From positions 28,000,501-28,064,500 of the forward strand of contig NC_059501.1 in NCBI RefSeq assembly GCF_914767665.1: 64,000 bases of DNA, in the 5' to 3' direction. The translations under genes and the position numbers were made by a program. Position 1 is the first letter of the stretch, and every line of letters begins with the position of its first letter. This stretch comes from Harmonia axyridis (Eukaryota; Arthropoda; Insecta; Coleoptera; Coccinellidae). Under the pieces are notes generated by a model. That model did no database searches. It saw only the letters and a program-made list of their open reading frames with translations, and had not been told where the DNA came from. Shown one piece after another: positions 1-12,030 of the stretch.

Positions 1-550
1 AAACGGACACCCTGCATTTACTTATTTTGAGTTCGATAATTTTTCATCACATCCAACTAGTAACTTAAAAACCTTCCAAACAACTAATATTTCAAATTTC
101 TACTTGCTAATATTAAAGCGCGCCATGAATAACTCACAAGATGACGTCATGCTGCGCGGATCGGACGAATTTGGAACCGCTACGTATCATATCTCTTCTT
201 TTCATTGTATCATGCCTTACTTTATTTAAATACAGGCGACCAACTTTTATTTAAGGATCCTTTATTTTGACAGATATCTGTTTATGCCGACTATTTCCCT
301 CGTCGTAATTTGCACCAATCAGAAACGCGCAATTTCGAATTACAAATGGTTTCTAGGTGGAAAAACTGTTTGGCAGGACCTGTCAGCAGTTTATTCGCGT
401 TTACCCGCGGCAAAACTTGACAGTTGTTGTCACCAAAAATTATAATACCTTTGAAAACAAACGTAATTATAATCTCCAAGGACACCAGAAAACGACGCTC
501 AACAATTTTTTCTGATTTTATTGTCAAGTGCTAGTTAGTCAGCTTATATC

Positions 551-815
551 GTGAAAATGAGTCGCTTTGGAAGCGATTCTTTGTCTAATATTGATCTGGC
601 GATTGAGAAAAGTATACCGTATAATACCTTCAGAACTCATATTTCAATATGGAAACAGTTCATGACATTCTGCAAAGCAAATAACTATGAGCTTATGGAA
701 AACACAACTTTAGAACAACTAAACCTAATTCTGAAAGATTGGGCGTGGAATATGAAGAAGGAAAACTGAAAATTACAAAGAACTAGTTGTGAAGACAATA
801 CATAGGTAATGCATG
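551..815 (+). pseudogene. Crypton-like tyrosine recombinase, N-terminal fragment
   Basis: An open frame of 72 codons (551-769) encodes a helical segment with the pattern of the core-binding domain at the N-terminus of Crypton-type tyrosine recombinases: the IPYNTFRTHISIWKQF stretch, then a FC-KANN turn, then LNLILKDWAWNMKKEN. The frame stops at the usual continuation point. A one-base shift near 767-770 gives a sensible continuation (NYKELVVKTI) for about 12 codons before another stop. The catalytic domain with the Arg/His/Tyr residues is absent. It is read as a decayed, truncated copy, or a domesticated fragment, and not a working gene. The family assignment rests on pattern recognition of one domain and is moderate. 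A 196-bp foldback starts about 45 bp downstream. Confidence 0.5.
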
Positions 816-860
816 CAGAATAATCTGTTACTCAGGAAATAGTCTTGTCAAATACCATTC

Positions 861-1056
861 GGGCATCTAATTTTTCCTGTGAAAAAAATCGAAAAAACAC
901 ATTGCAAAGTAATATTTTTTGACAAAAAGCATTCGTGCAGGTGCAAAAATCCTCGTCTTCGACTCGGATTTTTGTTGCCACCAGCACTCATGCTTCTTGT
1001 CAAAATATTACTTAGCAACGTGTTTTTTCGATTCTTTTCGGAAAAATTAGATGCCC
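861..1056. repeat. 196-bp foldback (hairpin) element
   Basis: The left end GGGCATCTAATTTTTCC is matched in reverse complement by the right end ending at 1056. Similarity continues inward through the ACACATTGC / GCAACGTGT and AATATTTTTTGACA / TGTCAAAATATT blocks to a centre near 955, where TCGTCTTCGACTC sits between AAAAATCC and GGATTTTT. Almost the whole unit is self-complementary. No coding capacity is credible; the open frame here is a by-product of the palindrome. It resembles a very short MITE or the hairpin end of a larger element. No clear target duplication was seen. Confidence 0.6.
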
Positions 1057-2511
1057 TTATGATATTACTTACGAATATTTGCCGTCGTTATTCAGCAAGA
1101 ACTAACCTATAAATATTTGTAGCTGTTTAGGTAAACAAAGTGAACTTTTCGAGAAATTTGCATTTTATTTCTTGATTTTGGGCATCTGTGGGAACCATTT
1201 GATTCGAGGAAAAAAATGTGCTCTCAATAACGAATTTTTCAAGAACTTATACGATTCTCAACAAAACATCATATTTAATTTGATCCTACTAAAAAAATTA
1301 AAAATAATACTGATAAATCCTGAATTTTATTAGAAATAAGAATTTACCTATATGTATAATGTAGTATTGTTGCAGAATCCTACTGCATACTGAAAATCAT
1401 TCTTTTATATTGAATATGAGTAATTTATTCTGTAATATGGACACACCAATGGGATTGTTTTGAAAGAAAAATAATAAACTTGTTACCTAAGTACTTTTTT
1501 ATATATTGGATCAACATAGCATAAAAAAAGCAAATCACAATGCAGAACCTAATTAATTATCAATAATGTTATTATAAAATTATACGTTAAGTACACTTAT
1601 TTCAAAATTATTGTGGGAAAATACATAACATAATTCTGTTAAACAAAATAATCTTCCAATACTGGTGGTTTTACATGAAAAGAAATACTTGATTGACTTC
1701 CATTCAAACAAGTACATAAAGTAGACTGATATTTTACATAGTGATGATACTTTGTCAACAAGTTTCTCTAATAGTTCCATCGATAAAACCCCAGTAGTTT
1801 GGTACAGCTCCTCCCATATAACGAATTGGTAGACTAAAAATGAATTAAGGTAATATAATATATAATTTAAGTTCAATTCAGGTAATAGCTTACCTATAAC
1901 TAGAGCTGATAACTATTTCTATAAAGCCACTTATGTGCATTCAAATTATCTTAGAAGTGCCCATGATTTTCCACAATGAAGTTTGCAGTTATAAAAATAA
2001 AAACTTCGATAATGATTGCGAGACTTGTAGTAAAAGTTTTCCAAGTCAACTAGTCGATTTGTTTGAATTGGTTTTGATATATTTTCTACACCAACTGTAT
2101 CTATTATGAAAAATCAATTCCTCAATAATGTTCCCAGCTAAAATTGCTAACGCTATTTGTTCTTTCATTTTCGATTTTGAACTTTTACCAAATGAATTAT
2201 TTTATTTATCAGAATACAAACTAAAGGTGACAAAATATAAATATGTCAAATTTAAAGATCTGTCACTTTACTGACTTTCGTTAAAAGCACCTTGCAATAG
2301 TTCACTTTTAACGTCCACGATAGAGGATCCTTTATTACAGGATCCTTTAATAAAAGATCGCTTATTTGTGCGTTGCAATAACTCTCTAATAATGTTATGT
2401 CTATGCTGCTGTGGTACGAAAAAACTGTTTTGAGCTTAGGACATCAATAAGAGGAACGGAAATCGCCTTATAACTTTGTTTTGATTCCAACATTCGTCAC
2501 TTTTTGCCTGA
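1057..2511. other. Non-coding, AT-rich; no gene seen
   Basis: No open frame here shows a domain. Short direct copies of GGATCCTTTA/GGATCCTTTATT occur near 2327-2350 and resemble the one near 255-265, suggesting old repeat debris. Nothing else can be supported. Confidence 0.4.
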
Positions 2512-2519
2512 GGGTACAC

Positions 2520-3430
2520 CAGTGCTGCCAACCCACTGAGCTCAAATAAAGGTAGATAGAGGTTCGAAATTTAGGTAGATGTTGCCAAATTTAGGTAGAT
2601 TATTTTTTCCTTTATTTTTAGGAGTTTTGAAAGAACTGAGTCCATAGTATTATACTTTATTAATGATTAATATTGATGAATTAATAAAAAAATATAAGAA
2701 TTTACATAATAAAAAAAATTTAAAAACAATAAAATATAAAGTAAGAAATATATTTATGTAATAATTTAAAATTACTTTACTACTTGAACTAGTTAAACAC
2801 GAAAGAATAAACAGTCTTTCAAATATTTCATTTCAACAGATGTGGGTAATTTGCAAGAAAACGCTTGTTTTCCAAAAACTTTTATTATTTTAACACCCAA
2901 AAGGGTCTTTTATTGCTTCCCGACGGCAGCCTTCGATGCATTCAGACGGTCTCATCTCATTCGTTTCGACGATCTTACTTTATTCTGTTTTTTTTAAGCA
3001 TAAGGATCGATTCAATTAATCTGCGAGCAATACGAACCTATCTATTATTCCTACGTACATGCAACCATATTTACCATCGCTATTTTTCTATCAAGCAAGT
3101 GCGTATTGAGGCGCAGCCATCGTTATTTATTAGTTTATTACCCATTTCGGTCCTTTCTTTGCATCTGTATGTTTCTGAAACTCCGCCGCTGATCTCCGCA
3201 GATCTTTGTATCCAATGGCGTGCGTAAAAATTACGATGTGAGAGCTTTAATAAGGAATAGTTCTTTCATAGTCACGTTACTGTTACTGGTAAAACGGTTT
3301 GTCGTTGATCTAAAACCGTAAAGTTCGCGCGGAGCTGAATTAAGGTAGATCGAGCTCAAAAAAGGTAGATAGGTAGATTAGTTCGAATTTAGGTAGATCT
3401 ACCTAAATTTAGGTAGGGTTGGCAGCACTG
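2520..3430. mobile_element. Non-autonomous hAT element 1 (911 bp)
   Basis: The termini are perfect 15-bp inverted repeats, CAGTGCTGCCAACCC at 2520-2534 and its complement at 3416-3430. They are flanked by an exact 8-bp duplication GGGTACAC (2512-2519 and 3431-3438). An 8-bp duplication with CAG-type ends is diagnostic of the hAT superfamily. Both subterminal zones carry repeated AGGTAGAT units (for example 2552, 2572, 2594; 3343, 3362, 3370, 3390), partly in direct and partly in inverted order, as expected for transposase-binding arrays. The interior has one 120-codon frame (2865-3227) without recognisable transposase motifs, so mobility would need a helper transposase. The exact target duplication suggests a fairly recent insertion. 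Confidence 0.85.
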
Positions 3431-3720
3431 GGGTACACTATTGCGGTAGCGTAACATTATTTGATTTAATTCGAAATTATCAATTAATGCTGGAAAATAA
3501 TTTACAATACGATTTATTTATGAAAATTTTTTCGTGATTCAAAAAGGTCAATGTTTTTTCTCAGTTTAATGATTCAGCTATTGTGAAGTTATGATAAAAG
3601 GTTTCCTGATGAAACATTCAACAATCAAATCAGGTTTCCACACGCCAATGGATTCGAGCTAGCCGTTTTCTATGCATCTTACTATGGTCTAAGCTTAAGT
3701 GGCTGTTATCCACGGTGAGG

Positions 3721-4876
3721 TAGGGATGGCAAGGGACAGAAAACTATCGATATATATTGTATCGATATTTTCTGACACTATCGAAATATGTTAGAGGGAA
3801 AATATCGATATTTATCGATATACATATATCGTTGTAATATTTTGGTGTGGGAAAATTTTGTTGAATTCAATAAAGTTTTTCTATCATAGAGGAGAATAAT
3901 AAGATTAAAATGACGATATTCAGTTGAAAACGACGTATTTAGTAGTTTTCAATATTTCGCATTATGATTTCGACCACACGAAACCTATTTTGATCAACTT
4001 TCATTAGTCGAAAATCCAGATTTTCAGTAGTTTTCGATATGCAGAATTTAAGTTTTGCGATTCTACATTTCGATATTTAGGTTGTTTCAAATTCGATATT
4101 TTCAATATTTCGCATTATGATTTATCGTGACCAGATTCAGTTGAAAACACATTTAGTAGTTTGCTTCCATTTTTATGGAATATTTTCAAAATGAAGTAGG
4201 TACTTCAGTTCTGAAATTTTTCATATCGAAAATACTCGATATTCATTTGAAAGTGTCAAATTCGTTATTTTTTAATATTTTGCATTATGATTTTGACCAC
4301 ACGAAACATATTATGCTCTAGTTCCATTAGACGAAAATCCAGATTCATCGTGACCAGATTCAGTTGAAAACATCATATGAACTGAAAATGCTTCTTAATG
4401 TATGGGTTAATATGGGGTAGGTAAAAGGGATTTTGGGAATTTCAGCAATAACCAATAAATGGTTCAGGACGTTTATGTAGAGAAAAAAAGGTATTTAACA
4501 ACGGCCGTTGAATTTTATTACAATTTTATTATGTCTATTTTTTCTTGAGCTTTCAGCAAGATCGAGACATAACTTTTTATTTTCGATGTGTAGAATTCCA
4601 AAACTGCTACATATATCGAAAATATTCGATATTTATTTTATAGTCCGCTAAATAAGGATTTTTGACTAATGGAACTAGAGTATATTATGTTTCGTGAGGT
4701 CGAAATCATTAATGCGAAATATGAAAAAATATCGAATTTGATACTCCGAAACCTATATAAATATATCGATAATATCGGTTGGAAATATCGAGAATCGATA
4801 ATATCGAAATTGAAAATATCGACGATATTCATCGAAACTTTTTTGAAAAAATATCAATATTCATTGCCCATCTCTA
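3721..4876. mobile_element. Non-autonomous hAT element 2, TATCGATA-rich (1156 bp)
   Basis: The ends are TAGGGATGGCAA (3721) and, on the other strand, TAGAGATGGGCAA (4876). They are bracketed by an exact 8-bp duplication CGGTGAGG (3713-3720, 4877-4884), which is the hAT signature. Both terminal 150-bp zones are packed with ATATCGAT/TATCGATA motifs. The interior repeats a unit containing AATATTTCGCATTATGATTT and CCACACGAAAC, in direct copies near 3950, 4100 and 4275 and inverted near 4690. There is no transposase frame; small frames at 4638-5000 only reflect the repeats. Confidence 0.8.
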
Positions 4877-4885
4877 CGGTGAGGG

Positions 4886-5022
4886 CAGTGACGAATCCTG
4901 GAGACCCCCCCTCTTGAGCGATGATTCTTTGTCGTGGAAAATGAAAAACACTTTTCAACAATTCCTTCAACTGAATTCAGTTCTATGCACCCCTCCTTGA
5001 AGAAATCCTGGATCCGCCACTG
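4886..5022. mobile_element. Short hAT-type MITE (137 bp)
   Basis: Starts CAGTGACGAATCCTGG and ends with the complement of CAGTGGCGGATCCAGG, a terminal repeat widely seen on hAT-type MITEs. The flanks GGTGAGGG and GGTTAGGT match at 6 of 8 positions, which would be an aged duplication. It abuts the target duplication of the element at 3721-4876, so that element landed directly at its edge. Confidence 0.6.
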
Positions 5023-6029
5023 GGTTAGGTTGATGCATAATAAACAGCTTTTTTTTGAAAAGATATTTGTTCAGTAAACGTTTCTTTTCATGAATATTTA
5101 ACTGTTTTTTATTCGACATATACTAACATTTGAATGGAATTGAAAAAAAAAATTGTAAAATGTACTAGCATGAATATATGTAAAGGGTCTTCCTAAATTG
5201 GAAGTACAAATGAAAAAGACAGATTCCTCAGATCATTTTAAGAAAAAAAATTCTTACTAACATGGGTCTGTAAATACTTGGTTGTGAAGAAACGGGGTGT
5301 TAAAGTTTGATTTTTTTTTCATAGAACCTTCTCTTCACAAGATATTCAACTCAAATATGGAATAGATATTTCAATTTAAAGTTATTATCTGTAATATGCT
5401 TATTTTCTGTGCCAACTTCATTTCTCCAGAACCAATGGTTGTTTAGAAAAATGTCCCAATACTACATTTTTTGGTTTCTTGTAGTTTTGTCATATCTGCT
5501 ACCGATTTCAAGAAAAAAAATCAAACAATTCTTTATAGTAATCCTCAAGAAAATCCAAATTACTATAAAGATCCAGTTAGTAAGTTATGATGAATAAATC
5601 AATCATAAGTTTTGGTACTTATTTACCCGATCTGCAGTGAAGCTAGTATAATCATAACAAAAATGTAGGACTCTAAGAAAGACCTTGTATCTCGCAAACA
5701 AAGTGTTTGTGGGCCCATATTTATAAGACTTTTTTTTTCTTGAAATTATCCAAGGAATCTTTCATTTTCCTTCATACCTCCAATTGTAGAACACCCTGTA
5801 TTAATATTATTATAAGTAGTCATCAGATATTTGCCTGTACCAAAAATGACTTTTATCCCAAATTCAATTTCCCTCACTTCCTTCAGTTGACCAGAAACAA
5901 TATAAGATTATCAAATATTAATTTGTAAAGAGTTTCATTCTTATTTTCTTCATGAAATTATGCTTGAACCTAAATATTTATGATAATTTATATATTTCAG
6001 GTTCATTCAAAAAATATATTAACAATTTA
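5023..6029. other. Intergenic, AT-rich; no gene seen
   Basis: Downstream flank of the PSMD9 gene, which ends at 6030 on the minus strand. Short frames at 5409-5928 have low-complexity Phe/Ile/Lys composition and no domain. A piece GAACACCCTGTATTAATATT near 5789 resembles the common insect ACAGGGTG element end. Confidence 0.4.
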
Positions 6030-6789
6030 TTAAAGAGAAACAATGTTGCATCCTAATAAACCTTTTCCTTTCCATTTTTTGGGTCTGAGTTCAATTGTGA
6101 AATATCTTTCCCCTCGTTTCACTTTTACATTCACAGATCTGCCTTCTGAATGTTGAACTACTGTAGCTATATCACTCAAGCTTTTGAAATTAGCTTTGTT
6201 TATAGAACCAAACTCCACTATCTCATCATCTAAATTCAAACCCTTAAAAATATATCAATCAATAAATAAAGTTCAAATGATTCTAGGCAATACTTACAGA
6301 TAATTGTGCTGGTGAATCATTACTCATTAAATTAATCTTAGCAAATGGCAACTTATGTACAAGAGTATTAATTCTTTCTTCCATTTCTACATCATTATCA
6401 GCAGTGGTTGTGGAAGAAGAATAATAACCATGAAGACCTTGTTCTATTGCCTTCATTAATGCTTTGTGGTCATTTTGTAGGCCTAAAAAATGTGGTATGA
6501 TGAATCGAAATTAGTAAGAACATATTAAAAGGGTCACTTACATATAATTTTGTTTCGGGCATATCTCACCTGATAAATATCTATGGAGTTGATTGGAAAC
6601 CCTTCAGAGTCCACTAGAGGATCATTCATTTCAACACCATTCTAGAACAATTCAATTGTATATTGGTCAAGAATTTGCCAAATTCAATAATACCGAGTGT
6701 AAAATATCAGTTAATTCTTTTATTTCATTTTCAATCTTATCTTTTTTATCCATTAATTTCAAGACCTCTTGTCTTATTTCCTGGTTCAT
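6030..6789 (-). CDS. PSMD9: 26S proteasome non-ATPase regulatory subunit 9 (p27 chaperone)
   Basis: Four exons on the minus strand: 6789-6694, 6641-6542, 6482-6298 and 6242-6030, all with GT-AG borders and compatible phases, giving 197 residues against about 220 in mammals. The start MNQEIRQEVLKLMDKKDKIE is an N-terminal coiled coil. It is followed by the family signatures MNDPLVDSEGFP and YQVRYARNKIICLQNDHKA (exon 2-3 junction), and a C-terminal PDZ-like domain (about residues 105-190) with NDSPAQLSGLNLDDEIVEFG and the closing GKGLLGCNI. In known systems PSMD9/Nas2 is a chaperone that binds the Rpt5 ATPase C-terminus during assembly of the 19S base and dissociates before the mature 26S particle forms. 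It is divergently placed to the zinc-finger gene at 7127, sharing a 337-bp spacer. No damage seen; the gene looks intact. Confidence 0.92.
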
Positions 6790-7126
6790 TTTTAATTCGG
6801 ACAATGTCAAAATTCTAATAACAGATTTATTTATTCGGAGGTTATTAAGGACTATTTGTTTTTATTTTTTGTTTATTCATTATCACAGAAACTACTGGGT
6901 AGGTAGAAAATATAGATTACGGATAACATTATCCGGATTATCCGGATAACGTTATCCGTAATCTGTGGGTAAAAAGCTGTTGTTGGTGTTCACCACAGAA
7001 TAATGTAAATATTGTGACGTTGTCAGTATTGTCAAAAAATTATAACCTACTTAAAATAAAAAAAAAGATCGATCTCTAGAAATGAAAGTTAAATATAATT
7101 AAAATTTTCTTTCAACTTCATGGAAA
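6790..7126. promoter_or_regulatory. Shared divergent promoter region with 51-bp palindrome
   Basis: The 337 bp between the start codons of PSMD9 (minus) and the zinc-finger gene (plus) must hold both 5' UTRs and promoters. A near-perfect palindrome lies at 6914-6964: AGATTACGGATAAC at the left is answered by GTTATCCGTAATCT at the right, with TTATCCGGATTATCCGGATAA in register at the centre. No TATA box is evident. The palindrome may be a dimeric protein site or a tiny transposon scar. Confidence 0.5.
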
Positions 7127-9899
7127 ATGATTGAGGATGAGGATATCAGGGCATCGCTAGAACTCAAAAAGCTTGAAAATAATCCCGAAATAGAGATTCT
7201 ACCAGTGAATTTGAATGCAGCAAATGAAACTTATGGAAAATTGAGTTATGATATTCCATATCCTGGAGTCGAGTAAGAAATTATTTTTAATATTTTTCAA
7301 TCTCAAAAATAATAACAATTACTTGGTCTTTTAATTTCAATATTTTAGAATCGATAAAATTTACAATAAAACATCAGGATGTTCAAACTTACAATTGAAA
7401 AAAGAAAATGTTGAAAGGGAAAATGGAGATTTTCGAGGGAATCTTAAGACAGAATTTGAAAGTTTTCGACGTTTAGATAATACACACGAATCTCAGGTCT
7501 CTTTCACAGGAAAAACCAAAAATATAAAATAGTAAGTACACAGATTTCATTCTTGTCTATCATCATCTTATCCAAGTTTTGTGAGAAATAGAAGAGACTG
7601 ATATATGTAGATTATGATATGCAATACAATATATTTGTGCTGAATTGAAACCTAAAACTCATAATATCATTTTGATAACCAAATATTTAGTTTGGCCTTT
7701 TTTAGTTGAATGAATTTAAAAGAATGGAAAAACTTGTAAAAATAAAAAAATGAATTTAAGGCAAAATTTTTTTTATATATCTTGTATTATTTGTTTTGTA
7801 GTGAAAACAATTTGGATCAAGACTCAGATTTGGGTGATTCTGAATTGAAAGAATTTCACTGCCAATTTTGTGATCAGTCTTTTGCTCGGAAATATTTATT
7901 GAAAAAACATCTGGAAGGGGTCCACTTGAAGGTGAAACCATACAAATGCGATCAGTGTGATTTCAGAGCCTTACATAATTGTAATTTACAACACCACATA
8001 AGTGCAGTACACCTAAAAATAAAACATAAATGTCTATTATGTGATTATACTACTACATGGAAGTCTCAATTACAAACTCACCTGCATTTTGTTCATTCAA
8101 AGACAAAAACATATCCATGCTACTTGTGTGATCATATTTTTCCAAGGAAGTACGCACTGCAGCATCATGTTAAGACTGTTCACTCAAAAATAAGAGATCA
8201 CACTTGTCATTTGTGTGATTATGGGTAAGTTTATATATTAAAAATTCTAATGATATTGTCGAGAAATTGTATGAATTTTTTGTGGGTTTCACAACATTTT
8301 AATTGACCGATCAACTTGTTGATTTTAGTTTATATAATTATATTAAAGATGTCCTCTATTTCTGAGTTGTATGAAAACATTTTTGGTTTATCTCCTAAGT
8401 CAGTTTGTAAAAGATTCATTCTGAAAGTGTCCATGTCTTAATTTATTCAAAGATTTTTCCTTGATTAAACTCCCTGTCTGATCTATCTATCATGAGTCCA
8501 TCAGTCCATAGGAATTATAGCTCAACTAATTCTATAGTTTCAGCATCTTTAGTGTTAATCTTTTCCCAGTCATAACTCTCGTAATCTATTTGCCAATCAG
8601 GCGAAAGAGTAAAGATCTTGACACATAATATAACATAGTGTATTTGTTGGTTATATCATGAGAAAAAAATATCTGTTGATGTATCCAAAAATGAACACAT
8701 ATAACACAGAAATGGTTCGATTATGAATAAGGGTCTAGAAATACTGTTGTCACTGTTGAAAATGTTTAAGCTTTGAAAAGTGAATTTTTAGTAACCAGCT
8801 TTCTTGGATTTAGAAGAGATTGGTCATACTTCAGTTGGTTACACATTATTTACAATGGCACTCTCACCAAACTCAAAAACTTCCTTTTCCTTCTGTAGGT
8901 CGTGCTATATGATGAAATGGTCATATTTGCATGGAAATAATTATCATGAAAAGTTATTAGTACACCCGAGTTCACATCGCTTGATTTACCTAAAAGAAAA
9001 CATTAATTAAAAGTCACTAGTCATATCTTGAATAACTTCAAGAGGGAGTGAGTACACCATCAGTTTTTCTAGTCATCTTTATGGTCACTGGGATTAATAA
9101 TTTGTGAAACCCAACATAAGTATTGTTATTAGAGGGATGTCATAAGCATATGCATTGAACTAATGGAATAATTCAATGAAAAGAAATTTTCTCATATTTC
9201 AATTTATTAATTAACTAATTTTTTTACAGTGCTGCTGATAGATGCACCCTAGATAATCACATACGAGCAGTACATCTCAAGATAAAACAAAAATGTGAAT
9301 ATTGTGACTACAGTAGTGGATGGCCATCTCAACTAAGAAATCATATTAATACTGCTCATTCTAACTTAGCAAGTAAGTGTACATTCTGTGACCGTGAGTT
9401 CACTAGGGCATATGCAATGAAACAGCACATAAGGGCAGTACATTCTAAAATCAAAAATCATTCCTGCCATCTTTGTGAATACACTACTGCTCAAAGCTCT
9501 AATTTGAAATCTCACATTGAAGCAGTGCATTTGAAACATAAACCATTTGAATGTGAACATTGTGGGCATACTTTTAATCAAAGAAGTTCACTGAAGAAGC
9601 ATGTAGATTGTGTACATGTAAGAGATAAAAAGTTTAAATGTGAATTTTGTGATTATAAAACATCAGCAAATGGTTATCTTAAATCTCATATTGATGCAGT
9701 ACATAAAAATGTGAGGAAGTATAAATGTGATATATGTGGAAAAGGCTTCTCCCAAACTGCTCATAGAAAATTACATGTACAGAGATTCCATCCTGAATAT
9801 GATGATGATGATGAAGATGAAGAACCTGAAAATGAAGTTGAAATTAAAATAGAGGAACCAGATATAGTACCTGAAAATTCTTTAAATGAACTAAATTAA
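7127..9899 (+). CDS. C2H2 zinc-finger protein with 11 fingers
   Basis: Four exons (7127-7272, 7349-7531, 7802-8224, 9230-9899) with GT-AG borders and matching phases give 473 residues. Residues 1 to about 128 are an acidic and polar leader without a recognised domain. Eleven consecutive C2H2 fingers run from about residue 130 to 438; examples are CQFCDQSFARKYLLKKHLEGVH-like, CDQCDFRALHNCNLQHH and CDICGKGFSQTAHRKLH. The fifth finger is split by the last intron. Many linkers have the AVHLK form and not TGEKP. The tail is acidic (DDDDEDEEPENE) and contains IKIEEP, matching the SUMO-attachment consensus. The protein is probably a nuclear DNA-binding factor; the target is unknown. The first ATG of an overlapping frame at 7121 leads to an immediate stop, so 7127 is preferred. 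Intron 3 (about 1 kb) shows no other gene. Confidence 0.85.
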
Positions 9900-12030
9900 T
9901 ATTTATGTGCAATTTACAATCGAAATGGGATTCTAGTGAATAGTATAGGATATTTGTTTTTGAAAAGGGGTATAGTACTACTCCTTTAAGGGTATAATGC
10001 CTATCCTAATCAATAGAGATTATTATGATTTGAGAAGAAAAAAATAAAAACAAAAATAAATCTTTATTAGAAACTTGACATGTTGGTTTGAGTGATGATA
10101 GATTTGAAAATATTTTCATCACATACAGATGACTGAAGAATGTCAAATAATTTTTTGTTTACTTCACTTAAAAAAATGGGTATTTTAAGAGAGAAAATTC
10201 AAAGACCATTTCCCAATTGTGACTTGAATGAACCCCCAATACACTTTATAGCCCTCTCTACAAGGAATATTAATTACATATAACTTAAACACACCTGTCA
10301 AGTTTACGACAAGCCAATCAGTATACAGTAGAACCCCTTTCATCTGGCCTTTAGCGAAAAAATGATTATCAGATAATTAAAAACACAGAAAATCAAAATA
10401 TCTCGAAAAATGCATTCCATGTAAGGTGAAACAATTTATTGAGTAACAACATGTGTAATGAGTAATCAATTGCATCCCGTATAATCGAGACAGCCAAGAA
10501 CTTGCTGTTTACCAGAAAAATGTAGAACACCTTGGCTCTTGGTTTTTAAAGCCCGAACAAGTGATGGATGTAGTGCTCATAAAAGTGATAAAGTTCATTA
10601 AGACATTATTGCAGGACTGGTAAACAGGGCTGGGATGTACAATAGATCTTTAGGTCAAAATCGGTCAGTTGATCTTCCGCCCCTCTAATCTAATCTAAAA
10701 TAAACATCATATGTAATGAGTAATCAATTGCATTCCGGATAATCAAGTCGATATCAACTTGGTAGAATGAATTAGCGAAAATGTCAACGAGCACAGATGA
10801 CGGAGTCAACTAGATTATGGGAAAACAGATAGTCGGAGTTCTAATGTATGCTCACAACATTATCTTCTCATTTTTTGGTTATTCATAAAAATTCAAGTCA
10901 TTTTTCACATTACTTCACGTTATTGAGATCATCTAAATCACCCATATTTTTGGCAAGTCCTAAAATTCAATTTTGAAACAGGAGTCATAAATAAGTACAA
11001 AATTTATTTTTACTCTCTAGTATCATTGGAATAGCAGTGCACAAGAAAATGGCCACCTTTGTGCCATTTTCTCTTACCATTGTATGAAATTTGGTACATT
11101 CTTATTTTGTTTTGATGTTCACTTTTTATTTAAAGTGAAAATATTCAAGAAATTGGTCATCTCCGTGACGATGTTTTGTACCATAGTTTCAAATCTGTTC
11201 TGTACATATTAATTATCTGTAATGTGAATTTGAAAAACTATTGTAGTTATGTAAGATATAGGACTGGTCCTGTGACTTAAATGTGTATTGCAGCACAGTG
11301 TTATATGGTGCTAGTATGTTTCAAGAAAGAATAAGTGTCCCTGTTCTTTTTTTTAGAAGTTTTGTGTCCATTTTGTGGCCTATTTTCTTGTCTAATCCTG
11401 GGCTGATTTCTGACAGATATGCACGAATGCCTTTTTGAAGCTTGTTTCTGCAAACCTGAAGTTAATAGCATATGTTTATGTTTTATTCATAAATATTTGA
11501 GAGGTTAATATCACATTTTCTGTATTAATGAAATTATTCAATCAACAAAACATTAGGTGAACATGAATTATACAAATGGGATATGTTAGTGTTTTAAGCA
11601 GTGTTATTCTTAATTTGAGTTATGCTAACTGAGATAAAATATTGTCTTGGTCCTCCTGCATTTTGACATTTCAGAGGAAAAAGTTCAGTTGAATTTCATG
11701 CTTGACTAAATGGTTATACCATAAGGCTCAGAAATAGACACTAAAAAGGCTTAGTGTGATAAAGGGTTCATGGTTGAACCCTATGGAAAGGTTCAAATAC
11801 TAATATTTTTTACTTTTTATTTACAACCCTTGCTTCATTACAATCTACTGATTGAATCAAATTGGATGTGAATCTCCATACTGATTACTGCAGCAAGTTT
11901 ATTTCTTTGGATATGTTATCATTAAGATATATCTTGAAAGTAAATGAAAGAATCTGAGGATTAGATTTTGGTTACTTCAATTTCAGTAGTTATAGCATTT
12001 TACTGGCAGCAGTAAGCGTTGAGTTAGCTC
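9900..12030. other. Zinc-finger 3' region and intergenic DNA
   Basis: AATAAA near 10054 in an A-rich run is the likely polyadenylation signal of the zinc-finger gene. Beyond it lies non-coding DNA with one pogo-like remnant (listed separately). Nothing else recognised to 12030. Confidence 0.4.
10331..10750. mobile_element. Possible pogo/Tigger-type remnant
   Basis: CAGTAGAACCCC near 10329 resembles pogo-like terminal repeats. Inside, a block of about 40 bp containing GTAATGAGTAATCAATTGCAT occurs twice in direct order (10448-10489 and 10708-10747), each time followed by a CCxGATAATCxAG stretch like the internal part of such ends. No transposase frame can be read. Age and exact borders are uncertain. 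Confidence 0.35.

Noticed and set aside
2865..3227. 120-codon open frame inside hAT element 1
   Set aside because: No transposase or other domain on either strand; composition is Phe/Ser/Leu-rich. Treated as chance within a non-autonomous element.
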